Assembly (NCBI RefSeq): GCF_004522105.1
Contig: NZ_SPUJ01000001.1
Span: forward strand, 682,001 to 746,000
DNA length: 64,000 nt
Reading direction: 5' to 3'
Source of the DNA: Nocardioides sp. 1609
Lineage (GTDB): Bacteria > Actinomycetota > Actinomycetes > Propionibacteriales > Nocardioidaceae
A program made the position numbers and the translations under genes. How positions within the stretch are numbered: the stretch's first letter is position 1; every line of letters begins with the position of its first letter. The notes under the pieces were generated by a model, which was not told the DNA's origin, made no database searches, and was given only the letters and a program-made list of their open reading frames with translations. Below, in pieces: positions 16,652 through 25,536 of this stretch.

Positions 16652-17686
16652 ATGGCCACCACTCCCAACCGCAGGAAGCGCCCCAGCAAGGCGTCCGTCG
16701 CCCGCCTCAGGGCCGAGATCGAGGCACGCCCGCACCACCGCGAACTCTCGGAGACTCTGGCCGCCGTGATCGACGACTACCGCTCGGCACGCGTCAGCGA
16801 CGCAACCATGGAGAAGATCAAGCCGTTCCTCCGCGCCGCGGTCACGGCATCGACGCTCTCACGCGCCGAGAGCGTGCGCAAGCACTGCAACCACCTCTCT
16901 CAGCTCGCCGTGTTCGCGATCAAGCGCGGACGCCCCCTGAGCATCGAAATCCTGCTGACCACCACCTTCATCGACGAGTACGTCCGGGTCGGCATGGCCG
17001 AGGCGGACGACCACCAGCGCGCGGAGCGCCGACGCCGGCTCTTGTCGGTAGCCCGCACCGCGAACCCCGGCCCCGACGTGCCCGCCAAGCTCACCCCGAT
17101 CGGGCACAGCTCCATCAAGCCCTGCTACACCCCCGCCGAGCTCGCCGTCATCGTCCGCGCCAGCCAGGTCCAGCCCACCGCCACACGCCAGCGCGACCTC
17201 GCCATCGTTGTCGCCCTCGCGGCCGGGGCTGGACTCGACAGCGTCGACATGAGGGACCAGCGGAAGAACCACATCGAAGACCTCGCCGAGGACGGCATCC
17301 GGATCCACGTGCAGGGACCCCGTCCTCGCATCGTCATCCTCCGCGCTGGGTTCGAACCGCTGCTGCGCACTGCCATCGCGGACATCCCTGACGGGGAGCT
17401 CGTGCTCGGTCGCAAGCAGGACCGCCGCAACACCGCCGCCCGGGCCGTCGAGAGGGCCGCCCTGCACAACGTGCCGCACATCGAGCCCGCCCGGCTGCGC
17501 GCGACCTGGTTGGCAGACCTGATGACCGACCCCATCCCGCTGGCGGTGATCCTGCAGGCGGCCGGGCTCAAGTCCGCACGCACGCTCAGCGAGCTGCACC
17601 CGCACCTGGGTCCCTGGCTGGCGCACAAGAACCTCACCCAGGTCGAGGCCACCACCACCGGCCTGCTGCGGGGCGAGACCCGATGA
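16652..17686 (+). CDS. degenerate tyrosine-recombinase-like protein
   Basis: A 344-residue protein from the ATG at 16652, with AAAGGA upstream. The layout is that of a tyrosine recombinase: an N-terminal helical domain (40-150) and a C-terminal domain with AAGAGLDSVDMRDQR, RLRATWLADLMTDPIPLAVILQAAGL and SARTLSELHPHL. These align with the usual boxes, but the key residues are altered. The first catalytic Arg is Asp (GLD for GLR), the His-x-x-Arg box reads RLRA, and the nucleophilic Tyr position is His. It is probably inactive as a recombinase and may act as a DNA-binding helper. It overlaps the transposase gene by four bases (ATGA). Confidence 0.65.
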   Translation: MATTPNRRKRPSKASVARLRAEIEARPHHRELSETLAAVIDDYRSARVSDATMEKIKPFLRAAVTASTLSRAESVRKHCNHLSQLAVFAIKRGRPLSIEILLTTTFIDEYVRVGMAEADDHQRAERRRRLLSVARTANPGPDVPAKLTPIGHSSIKPCYTPAELAVIVRASQVQPTATRQRDLAIVVALAAGAGLDSVDMRDQRKNHIEDLAEDGIRIHVQGPRPRIVILRAGFEPLLRTAIADIPDGELVLGRKQDRRNTAARAVERAALHNVPHIEPARLRATWLADLMTDPIPLAVILQAAGLKSARTLSELHPHLGPWLAHKNLTQVEATTTGLLRGETR

Positions 17687-19511
17687 GCGCCAAGCGCCTG
17701 ACCCGCCCCATGGTCGCGCGCACCGTCCACATGATCGACAACAGCGGCGTGCTCGACATCCTCGCCCCGCCGACACCCAAGGGCCAGCGCGGACGCAAGG
17801 GCCAGATCCGCGCCAACACCAGGCTGTGGGCCATCGGCGTCATCCTGTGCACCCGCCTCGGACACGAGACCACCGTCGCCGGTGTCCACGGCGTCCTGAC
17901 CGAGACACTCCCCCGCGACCTTCAGTGGCAGCTCGGCGTACTGCGTCCGCTCACCACGAAGGCCACCAAGCCCCGCAGCTTCGACCCCGAGCAGGCCCGA
18001 CTGACCAAGAACGGCAAGCCGCGCAAGGAGATCTGGACCGACGAGGGCTACGAGCGGATCGGATACGACGACCTCGTCAACGTCGCCGCCAAGATCAAGG
18101 ACCGGCTGGACTACGGCCACGGCACCGCACCCGACCTGAGCGACGAAGAACGCGACTGGCGCCGGACACAGGTTGAAGACGTCATCGACCGACTTATCAC
18201 CATCTCCGTCATCCCGCGCAGCTGCACCACCTGTGCGATCGACGGCACCGGGCAGTGGTCCTGGAACATCGGCCCTCGTAAGGAGCGGACTGACGCCCAG
18301 AAGCGCCTGGACACCGGCGCTGCCCACGCTCCCAGCGAGGACGTGTCGACCTCGCTCCAGGTCACCCCCATCTCCGCCGAGGACGCACCTGCACCCCAGG
18401 GGCGGGTCACTGGTGCGTTGCGCCACTGTCTCGACGCCGCCTGGGGTTACAAGACTGGCAAGGCAGGACAGAAGGAGGTCGGCTACGGCTTCCACCAGCA
18501 CACGGTCGTGCGGACCGCAGATCCGAACTCCACCGGTCGGCCGGAGCCCTTGCTCGTCGAGGGGCTGGTCGTGGTGCCCGCGAACGAGGACGTCGTCGAG
18601 GCCTCCCTGCGACTTCTGGACCGCATCCAGCTCCGCTCCAAGATCACCCGGCTTGCCGGGGACCTGCTCTACACCAACCTCAAGGCCGCCCGGTGGGCCG
18701 TTCCCCTGGCCCAGCGTGGCATCGAGCAGATCCTCGCCATGCGCGAGGACGGAGGTGGCTGCGTCGACATCAACGGTGCCGTCATGCAGTACGGGTGGAT
18801 GCACTGCCCCGCCGCCCCGATGGACCAGCGTCCACTCCCTGCGACGTTCGCCCGGGATGAGGACGACGAGCACTACAACGCGGTCGAGGAGTTCAAGGCC
18901 AACTGGGCTTTCGACCGCAAGGAGTCCGGCCTTGGGGCGAACCCCTCCTCGAAGTGGATCTGCCCCGCGATGGCTGGCAGAGGCGGCTGCTGGGCGCGCG
19001 GCACGGACAACGTCACCGTCGCCCGGGAGGCCGGCCTGCCCATCATCACCCCGCCCCAGGACTGGGAATCACGCCCCTGCTGCACCAACAAGACCATGGA
19101 CTTCACTCCTGACCCAAAGAACCCGCACCACCAGCGCAAGCTCATGCAGCGGGAATACGTCGGCACCCGCCGGTGGCGGCGCGCCATGAACGTCCGCACG
19201 CTCGTGGAGGGTGCCTTCGGGATCCTGAAGAACCCCAGCCTCAGCGGATGCGCCGCGGACAGAACCGCCTCCCGGGGCTGGCCATGGCCAACCTCATCAA
19301 CGGCCTCAAGGTCGCGGTCTTCAATGAGGAGCAGCTCCGTAGCTGGCACGAGGACACCGGTCTCGGACCGGCCGACCATCCGCTGCTCCAGCCCGACCAG
19401 CACGACTGGGGCTTCGTCGACCTGACCAAGGCACAGGCCAAGGAGATCGACGACGAGTACCTCCGCGCCTCGCGCAAGGAGACGTTGAAGGCCGTGCCCG
19501 ACGCAGCCTGA
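17683..19511 (+). pseudogene. DDE-type transposase, frameshifted near the C-terminus
   Basis: A large DDE transposase of the IS1182/IS4-like general type. Candidate catalytic residues are Asp187 (CAIDGTGQWSW), Asp327 (LAGDLLYTNL) and Glu509 (LVEGAFGILK), with cysteine pairs between them that may bind zinc. After SLSG at about 19245 the frame breaks. The sensible continuation (MRRGQNRLPGLAMANLING to the stop at 19511) is in the minus-one frame. A single lost G before the ATG at 19247 would explain it. A slip at CCCC (19233-19236) is less likely but possible. It is coupled to the recombinase-like gene by ATGA. Confidence 0.75.
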
Positions 19512-19560
19512 CGCACACGGCAACCCGATGTCGGCTCAGGTACGCAGAGCACTAACTCTG

Positions 19561-19583
19561 ATCTTTGAAAACTCAACAGCGGA
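19561..19583 (+). other. rRNA-leader-like boxA motif without an rRNA gene
   Basis: ATCTTTGAAAACTCAACAGC closely resembles the boxA/antitermination stretch found before and between actinobacterial rRNA genes (TTTGAGAACTCAACAG). No rRNA follows: the next gene is hsdR, convergent, ending at 19610. It may be a scar from an earlier insertion next to an rRNA operon, or chance. Confidence 0.35.
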
Positions 19584-19609
19584 AGGTTCCATCCGGGCTG
19601 GGCGCGGTC

Positions 19610-22600
19610 TCAGGCCACCGTTACGTCGGGTAGGGCGTGCGTTCTGACGTCGTCGAGAATGGCCACGATGTCGTCAACCTGGTCGTCGGTGAAGAGCGTG
19701 TCCGGGCCGTGCGGGGCGTGGTCAGTGAACGGCGACTCGTAGAGCCGGGCAACCTCCATCACCCCGTTGGCGGTCAGGTGCTCCACGATCAGCTGAACGA
19801 AGCGGAGCTGGTTGGTCGAGAACGAGGTGTCGGAGAGGTAGCGGTCGAACGCGGCGGTCGCGGCTTCACGGTCCAGCCCCACCAGGGACCGGACGAAAAG
19901 GCCGAGACCGTGGGCCTCCTCGCGGGCCTTGGCGATGTCGGTCTCGGTGCCGGCGCCGGACTCCAGCAGCATCGTCTCCAGCGAGGTGAGGTCATCGGCG
20001 GTGAGCTGGAGGTTGCGGCGCAGACGCTGCAACGCGAGGTGGTCCTCGTGATCGCGCAGGTAGGACCGTGCCTTGGCGCGGAAACGTTCCCAGTTGGTGC
20101 CGGGCAGAACACCGGGGAGATCGACGATGCTGGCGTCGCCGAGCTCGTCCTGGAAGTCGGAGTAGACGATGGCGCGCTTGGTCGAGTCGACGAACCGCAC
20201 GAGGCCCCGGACCCGTCGACGGGCCAGCTCGAGCATCGGCAGGGTCGCGTCGACCCACCACTCGTCACCGGCCAGCTGATCGAGCAGCTGCTCTTGGGCC
20301 CTGACCGACGGGATGGTGGTCTGACCGAGCAGGGCCGAGCTGATGTCCTGGACCTGCTTGCGCAGTCGTTCGTAGGTGAGGGCGTCGCTCTCAAGGCGGG
20401 CGAGTTGGAGACGCAGCAGGATCAGGTCGAAGCGTTTGGCGTCCTCGTCCTCGTCACGGTGCGCGGAGGGCAGCCCGGCGAGGTGGCGGGCGATGTCGCC
20501 GGCCTTGTCGGTGTCGAGACGCTTCCACGAGGGCCACTCCGCGTAGGTCTCGACCCACTCCCGAGCGGGGCGGACCAGGAAGTTGTCGACGTTCATGCCG
20601 GCGACCACTTCGTGGAGCGACCAGGCGATGTCGACGCGTAGCCCGCGCTCGGACGTCTCGCCCTCCCCTATCTCCGGATCGTCCTTGGTGTCACCGGAGG
20701 TGTGGTCGAGGGCCGCGACCAGTCCGAGGCGGGCCTCGAAGAGGCGCTCGGCGAGGGACTTCTGCACCGAGCCGCCGACTTCGGGGAGGTCTTGGCTGAA
20801 GTACTCGAGGTTGCCGCAGACGTCGAAGACGTAGAAGTTCTTCTTGTCCTCGCCAGGCCCGTACAGGTCGGGGCACAGGCGGGTGCCGCGCCCGATCATC
20901 TGCCAGAACTTGCTCTTGGACCGGACGGCCTTGAAGAAAACGAGGTTGACGACCTCAGGGACGTCGATGCCGGTGTCGAGCATGTCGACGGAGATCGCGA
21001 TGTGCGGCGCCTTGTCTCTGATCGAGAAGTCGTCGATCAGCGACTGGGCGTAGGTGACGGAGTGGGTAATCACCCGGGCGAAGTCACCGGCGTAGTGGGG
21101 GTAGGCGAGGTTGAAGCGCTGCTCGATGAACTCGGCGTGCTTCTGGTTCTTGGCGAAGATGATGGTCTTGCCCAGGCGGTCGCCGCCGGCGACCTTGTGG
21201 CCGTCCTTCATCACGGCCGCCAGGACCTTGTCGACGGTGTCGGCGTTGAACAGGAACCGGTTCAGCTCTTCGGCGGTGATGGCGTCGGGGATCTCGCCGT
21301 CCTCGCTCCACTCATAGGAGTCCCAGTCGTCCTTCTCCTCCTCGGAGAGCTCGTCGTAGCGGATCCCCTGGCGCAGGAACTTGGTGGACATGGACACCCC
21401 CACCGGGGGCACGAGGTAGCCCTCGGCCACGGCCTCGTCGAGGCTGTAGGCGTCGGTGGGGACGCCGTCCTCGAGGTTGAACAGGCCGTAAGTGTTGCGG
21501 TCGACCTCGTCCTTTGGCGTCGCGGTCAGGCCCACCAGGAGCGAGTCGAACCAGGAGAAGATCGCGCCGTACTTCTGGTAGACCGACCGATGGGCCTCAT
21601 CGATCACGACCAGGTCGAAATAGCCGGGTCCGAACAGACGGCGACCGCTGCCGATGTCGTTGATGAGGTTCAGCATCGTCGGGTAGGTCGAGACGTAGAC
21701 CCGGCCGTCGCTGTTCTTCTCGGTGACGGCGTTGACGGTCGTGACGTTGGGCAGGTGGGTCTTGAACGCATTCGCTGCCTGGCGGACCAACGCGGTGCGG
21801 TCGGCGAGGAACAGCACTCGCTTCACCCAGCCGGCTCGCATGAGCTGGTCGACCAGCGCGATGGTGACGCGGGTCTTTCCCGACCCGGTGGCCATCACGA
21901 GCAGGGCATCGCGCTGCTTGGCGGTCAAGGCGTCCCCGACGGCGCGGATGGCGCGCTGCTGGTAGTGCCGCCCGACGATCTCCTTCGTGATGGTCGCGGT
22001 AGCCAGTGGGAGACGACCGGTGCGGCGACCCACCATGAGCTCGAGCTCGGTGGCGGTGAAGAAGCCCTCGACCTTGCGGGGCGGGTAGCCAGCGGCGTCG
22101 TCCCAGAGCCAGGTCTGGTAGCCGTTGGTGTAGAAGATCACCGGGCGTCGCCCGGTCATCTGCTCGAGGCAGTCAGCGTAGAGCTTGGCCTGCTGCTGGC
22201 CGACCGCCGGCTCAACCGTCGTGCGCTTCGCCTCCACCACCGCCAGCGGCAGACCGTCTGCACCCCAGAGCACGTAGTCGACGTAGCCGGTGTTCTTGTC
22301 GTTGGGCATGCCGGTGACCTCGAACTCGCGGTCCCGGTCCTCGGTGAGTAGCCACCCCGCCTCGAGGAGCAGCTCGTCGATGATCAGCTCGCGGGTCTTG
22401 GCCTCGGAGTAGTCCCGGGTGTCCGGCAGGACGTTCGCAGCCTGCACCGCCTTGATCTGCGCGCGCAGCTTCTCGATCTCGACGTCCTTGGCCGCGGCCA
22501 GGTCATCGCGCTCGGCCAACGCCTTGGCGTGAGCCCCGTCCTGGGCCTTGAACCGCTCCGCGAGCTTGACGACGTCAGCGCGGCTCAGAGGCGCGTTCTT

Positions 22601-23026
22601 GCCCGCGAGCGCGGGGTCGAACATCGCACCGTTGGGCACCGAGGCCGGGTCGGTGGAGTAACGGAACGCGGTCCACACCACGACGTGGTGGAGCTCGCGG
22701 AGCACATCGACGGCAGCCTGGGCCGGGATCGGCTGGGTGTCGTGGACGGCCCGATTGCCCAGCTTGCGGATCAGGTTGAGCTTCTGCCCGATCCCGACGC
22801 CGACAGTGTTGCGGAACTCGGCCTGATTGACCCGAGCTGAAAGGTCGTCCTTGTAGGGCAGTGGCAGCTGGTCGACGTCGTAGATCAGACCGACAAGCTG
22901 TTCGACCGCGCGGCGCGCGTAGATGCAGGCGGTGCGCGGGTCCGACGCTAAGTATCCCTCGGACCGCACGCAGTCGGCATGGGTCTGCGGCCACTCGGTC
23001 TTGATGAAGTCGAAGTTGCTCGTCAC
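19610..23026 (-). CDS. hsdR: type I restriction enzyme R subunit
   Basis: The 1138-residue motor and nuclease subunit of a type I restriction system; it translocates DNA and cuts unmethylated targets. The N-terminus (about 1-130) is a DUF4145-like helical domain (ACIYARRAVEQLVGLIYD). The nuclease domain follows with YVDYVLW and VVEAKRT (the D and ExK of a PD-(D/E)xK site, near 250-270). The helicase has Walker A MATGSGKTRV, DEAHRS and LVGLTATP. The end matches the EcoEI R C-terminal domain. The start is GTG at 23024-23026. It is the last gene of the hsdM-hsdS-mrr-rusA-hsdR unit. Confidence 0.95.
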   Translation of the reverse strand: MTSNFDFIKTEWPQTHADCVRSEGYLASDPRTACIYARRAVEQLVGLIYDVDQLPLPYKDDLSARVNQAEFRNTVGVGIGQKLNLIRKLGNRAVHDTQPIPAQAAVDVLRELHHVVVWTAFRYSTDPASVPNGAMFDPALAGKNAPLSRADVVKLAERFKAQDGAHAKALAERDDLAAAKDVEIEKLRAQIKAVQAANVLPDTRDYSEAKTRELIIDELLLEAGWLLTEDRDREFEVTGMPNDKNTGYVDYVLWGADGLPLAVVEAKRTTVEPAVGQQQAKLYADCLEQMTGRRPVIFYTNGYQTWLWDDAAGYPPRKVEGFFTATELELMVGRRTGRLPLATATITKEIVGRHYQQRAIRAVGDALTAKQRDALLVMATGSGKTRVTIALVDQLMRAGWVKRVLFLADRTALVRQAANAFKTHLPNVTTVNAVTEKNSDGRVYVSTYPTMLNLINDIGSGRRLFGPGYFDLVVIDEAHRSVYQKYGAIFSWFDSLLVGLTATPKDEVDRNTYGLFNLEDGVPTDAYSLDEAVAEGYLVPPVGVSMSTKFLRQGIRYDELSEEEKDDWDSYEWSEDGEIPDAITAEELNRFLFNADTVDKVLAAVMKDGHKVAGGDRLGKTIIFAKNQKHAEFIEQRFNLAYPHYAGDFARVITHSVTYAQSLIDDFSIRDKAPHIAISVDMLDTGIDVPEVVNLVFFKAVRSKSKFWQMIGRGTRLCPDLYGPGEDKKNFYVFDVCGNLEYFSQDLPEVGGSVQKSLAERLFEARLGLVAALDHTSGDTKDDPEIGEGETSERGLRVDIAWSLHEVVAGMNVDNFLVRPAREWVETYAEWPSWKRLDTDKAGDIARHLAGLPSAHRDEDEDAKRFDLILLRLQLARLESDALTYERLRKQVQDISSALLGQTTIPSVRAQEQLLDQLAGDEWWVDATLPMLELARRRVRGLVRFVDSTKRAIVYSDFQDELGDASIVDLPGVLPGTNWERFRAKARSYLRDHEDHLALQRLRRNLQLTADDLTSLETMLLESGAGTETDIAKAREEAHGLGLFVRSLVGLDREAATAAFDRYLSDTSFSTNQLRFVQLIVEHLTANGVMEVARLYESPFTDHAPHGPDTLFTDDQVDDIVAILDDVRTHALPDVTVA

Positions 23027-23075
23027 CGGCTATCTCCCCACTGCGTCGCCGGTCATCATGCCGGTCAGAGATCGG

Positions 23076-23462
23076 TCAGGCGGGGACTTCTGGCAGTTCG
23101 GACATCCGGATTCGCGCACCGGTCGCCTCGCCCTCGCCCCCGTGGCGCTTAGTCGCGATGAGGCGGTCGACTCGCACGTCGTCGGCCTCGACTCGGGCCC
23201 CCGTCGCAGGCCGTCGACCGAGTACGCCGTCCAGCGCGTCGAGCGTGGACTTGATCAGGTTGTCGAGATCAGGCTCGAGACGTCCGCGTTGCTGGGTGGT
23301 GAGGACGAAGTCGACCTCCAGTTGGACGCGGGAAGGGCCTGGGAGTGTGGCGCCGGCGAAGGCATCCCTGACGGCCTTCTTCCATCGCTGCTCGTTTTGG
23401 CCGCCCGCGTAGCCGGTCGGTCGCCCAACCACTTCACGTTCCACCGCAGCCTGCTCGCTCAC
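23076..23462 (-). CDS. RusA-family Holliday junction resolvase-like protein
   Basis: A 128-residue protein with the RusA signature EPDLDNLIKSTLDALDG, which supplies aspartates of the metal site, preceded by VDFVLTTQQRGR and followed by ADDVRVDRLIATK. RusA enzymes cut four-way junctions and usually occur in prophages. Here the gene is embedded in a restriction operon: its GTG start overlaps the mrr stop by four bases, and hsdR starts 49 bases after it. A role in processing stalled or reversed forks at restriction sites is possible but only inferred. Confidence 0.8.
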   Translation of the reverse strand: MSEQAAVEREVVGRPTGYAGGQNEQRWKKAVRDAFAGATLPGPSRVQLEVDFVLTTQQRGRLEPDLDNLIKSTLDALDGVLGRRPATGARVEADDVRVDRLIATKRHGGEGEATGARIRMSELPEVPA

Positions 23463-24379
23463 TCGAAGAAGTCCTCGTCCATCTCGACGATCTGGACGGT
23501 CCGCTTCACCTGCACACCGACGCCGTAGCGGATCATCAGTCTGGTCAGCTTCTCGCCGTCGATGAGCACGATGCGCGTCGGCACCTGGTCGGCGTAGGCC
23601 TGTGCCTCACCACTGAACCGGCTGGTGGTGATGAAGACCCCCTGGTTGGCCTGGTTGCCGGCCAGAGCGCCAACGAAGGCTTGGATCGCGGGCCGTCCGA
23701 TGGCGTTGTCCTCGGCGTACCGCTTCGCTTGGACGTAGATCCGGCTCAACCCGAGCGCGTCCTGGTCGACGATTCCGTCGATGCCGCCGTCGCTGGACAG
23801 CTGGGTGCGGGTCGCGGACCCTTCCGCACCGCCGTAGCCCATGGCGATCAGCAGATCGAGCACCGCCTGCTCGAAGAAGACCGGCTCTTGCGCCAGGATG
23901 CGGGTCAGCAGCTGGTCGGCGACATCAGCGTTGATACGGGCAACACCGGACGCGATCTGCTCCTCGGGATCGAGCTTGGAAGCTTCCTCCACCGCGGCGG
24001 GCGCCGAGGCCTGCGCAGGAGAGGGGAACGCCTTGAAGGTGTGCGGTGCGTTCTCGTCCCCGGAGAGCGCGCGCAGGTGTTTCTCGGTGATGCCGTCCGG
24101 GTGCTCCGTCAGAAGCTTCCGACCGATGTTGGTGATCCGGTAGCGACCCCGGCTCGGCCGCTCGGCGGCACCCGCTCGGGCCAGGTAGGACAGCGCCCAG
24201 TTGCCCCGGTTCACCCACTGCTCCTGCCCCGAGGGGATCAGGATCTCTCGCTGCTCCTGCGTCACCCCCAGGAGGTCGGCAGCCGCCTCCACGATCGGGC
24301 GGGTGCGGTGCACTTCCCCGTCACACAGGACACGTAGACACGGCACCATGTACTGATCCCACGTGGGCACAGCAGCCAT
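23459..24379 (-). CDS. Mrr-type restriction endonuclease
   Basis: A 306-residue protein with an N-terminal winged-helix Mrr_N domain (about 1-95; WVNRGNWALSYLARAG) and a C-terminal Mrr catalytic domain. The latter has GGIDGIVDQDALG and VQAKRYAE, the D and QxK residues of the Mrr nuclease site. Such enzymes cut modified DNA (type IV). The start ATG overlaps the hsdS stop by one base (TGATG), and its own stop overlaps the rusA-like start. Coexpression of a modification-dependent nuclease with a modifying methylase needs compatible specificities. Confidence 0.88.
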   Translation of the reverse strand: MAAVPTWDQYMVPCLRVLCDGEVHRTRPIVEAAADLLGVTQEQREILIPSGQEQWVNRGNWALSYLARAGAAERPSRGRYRITNIGRKLLTEHPDGITEKHLRALSGDENAPHTFKAFPSPAQASAPAAVEEASKLDPEEQIASGVARINADVADQLLTRILAQEPVFFEQAVLDLLIAMGYGGAEGSATRTQLSSDGGIDGIVDQDALGLSRIYVQAKRYAEDNAIGRPAIQAFVGALAGNQANQGVFITTSRFSGEAQAYADQVPTRIVLIDGEKLTRLMIRYGVGVQVKRTVQIVEMDEDFFE

Positions 24380-25536
24380 CAGAGCTCACCTCGAAACGCG
24401 CGGGAATGGAGGGATGTGCAGAACTCGGCATCGACCATTACGGCCTCTAGCGTCGTTGCTCGCGTCCGGGCTACCGCAGTCAGATGCTCCTCAAAGGCTC
24501 GCTGTAGTTCTACGCTTGGGTTTGGCACTGGCGAACACTTCACGATCCCAGCATTCAGGTTCGGCAACGTGGCCCCCAGTGAGTGCCGCTCGAGATACCT
24601 CTTCATCCTTGTGGAGGTGACCACGGCGTGAAGGAATGTCGAACGGCTTTGCTTGGGCCGCAGAATCAAGGAGCCTGTTCCACAGAGCATCCCGACTTGC
24701 TCCGGTCGGACGATCCCGGCTCGCCCCATCTCCCCTCGCCGACCCAGGACTATGTCGCCCTCGCAGAGGCGATAGCGGGCGAGACCAACCGCCTTTTCCT
24801 CGCTCACCGAGAACTCGGGGTCCGGCTGAAGCACACCCCCTTGTATGTGCATAGGGTTCAGCACTGCTACTGCCCCCCTCACATAGTCGCTTTGATGTAG
24901 CAACGATCCGAACGGACCGATCTGCACGTCGGCGATGTCGGCCAGCGTCGCTGACCACGGATGGCTTCCGAACATGTCGTCGAACACCGAGTGGGTGATC
25001 TCGTCCAGGTGGGCAAGTAACTGGCTGCGCTTGGCGCGGAGGGCGCCGGCCTGGTCCAGGATCGCGGCAATACGGCGCTGCTCGTCGAGGGGTGGGAGGG
25101 GGATCCGGATACTTTCCAGGACTCTCGCGTCGAGCTTTTTCGTACCGTGAGCCGCCGTGCTGACCTGCGCCAAGATCACGTCGTGCTGAGCCCGCAACAT
25201 CGCAGCAAGAAATCTTGGGTCGATCTCGCGACGTGGGATGAGCGCTTTGAGGTCCTGATTTATCGCAGATTCAACATCGAGGATCGCGATAGGAACGGTA
25301 TGGGCGAGGATCATGCCGCGCACGACCATCGTGACCGTGCCTGCCGGAATCTTCCGTATCGAAGTCGAGTCGAATACGGATCGAGAGATGTGGTCAGCGG
25401 AATCCGTTAGCCGAGACTGTTTGATGTCTTTAGCACTGAACCAAGGCACGTCCCCACTCCAGAAGTCGGGGTTGGCCTTCGACGGTGTCCCGCCGCTGTA
25501 GAAGTCGACGACATCGCCTAGCGCAACGGTGGTCAA
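24379..25536 (-). CDS. hsdS: type I restriction specificity subunit
   Basis: The 385-residue DNA-recognition subunit. It has two target-recognition domains: the first (1-150) starts VALGDVVDFYSGGTPSK, the second (about 195-340) starts TLADIADVQIGPFGS. They are joined by conserved helices (PPLDEQRRIAAILDQAGALRAKRSQLLAHLDE) that act as a ruler and bind HsdM. Translation appears to start at TTG 25534-25536, overlapping the hsdM stop (TTGA). Base composition is lower in GC than in hsdM and hsdR, as usual for exchangeable specificity genes. Confidence 0.93.
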   Translation of the reverse strand: MTTVALGDVVDFYSGGTPSKANPDFWSGDVPWFSAKDIKQSRLTDSADHISRSVFDSTSIRKIPAGTVTMVVRGMILAHTVPIAILDVESAINQDLKALIPRREIDPRFLAAMLRAQHDVILAQVSTAAHGTKKLDARVLESIRIPLPPLDEQRRIAAILDQAGALRAKRSQLLAHLDEITHSVFDDMFGSHPWSATLADIADVQIGPFGSLLHQSDYVRGAVAVLNPMHIQGGVLQPDPEFSVSEEKAVGLARYRLCEGDIVLGRRGEMGRAGIVRPEQVGMLCGTGSLILRPKQSRSTFLHAVVTSTRMKRYLERHSLGATLPNLNAGIVKCSPVPNPSVELQRAFEEHLTAVARTRATTLEAVMVDAEFCTSLHSRAFRGEL

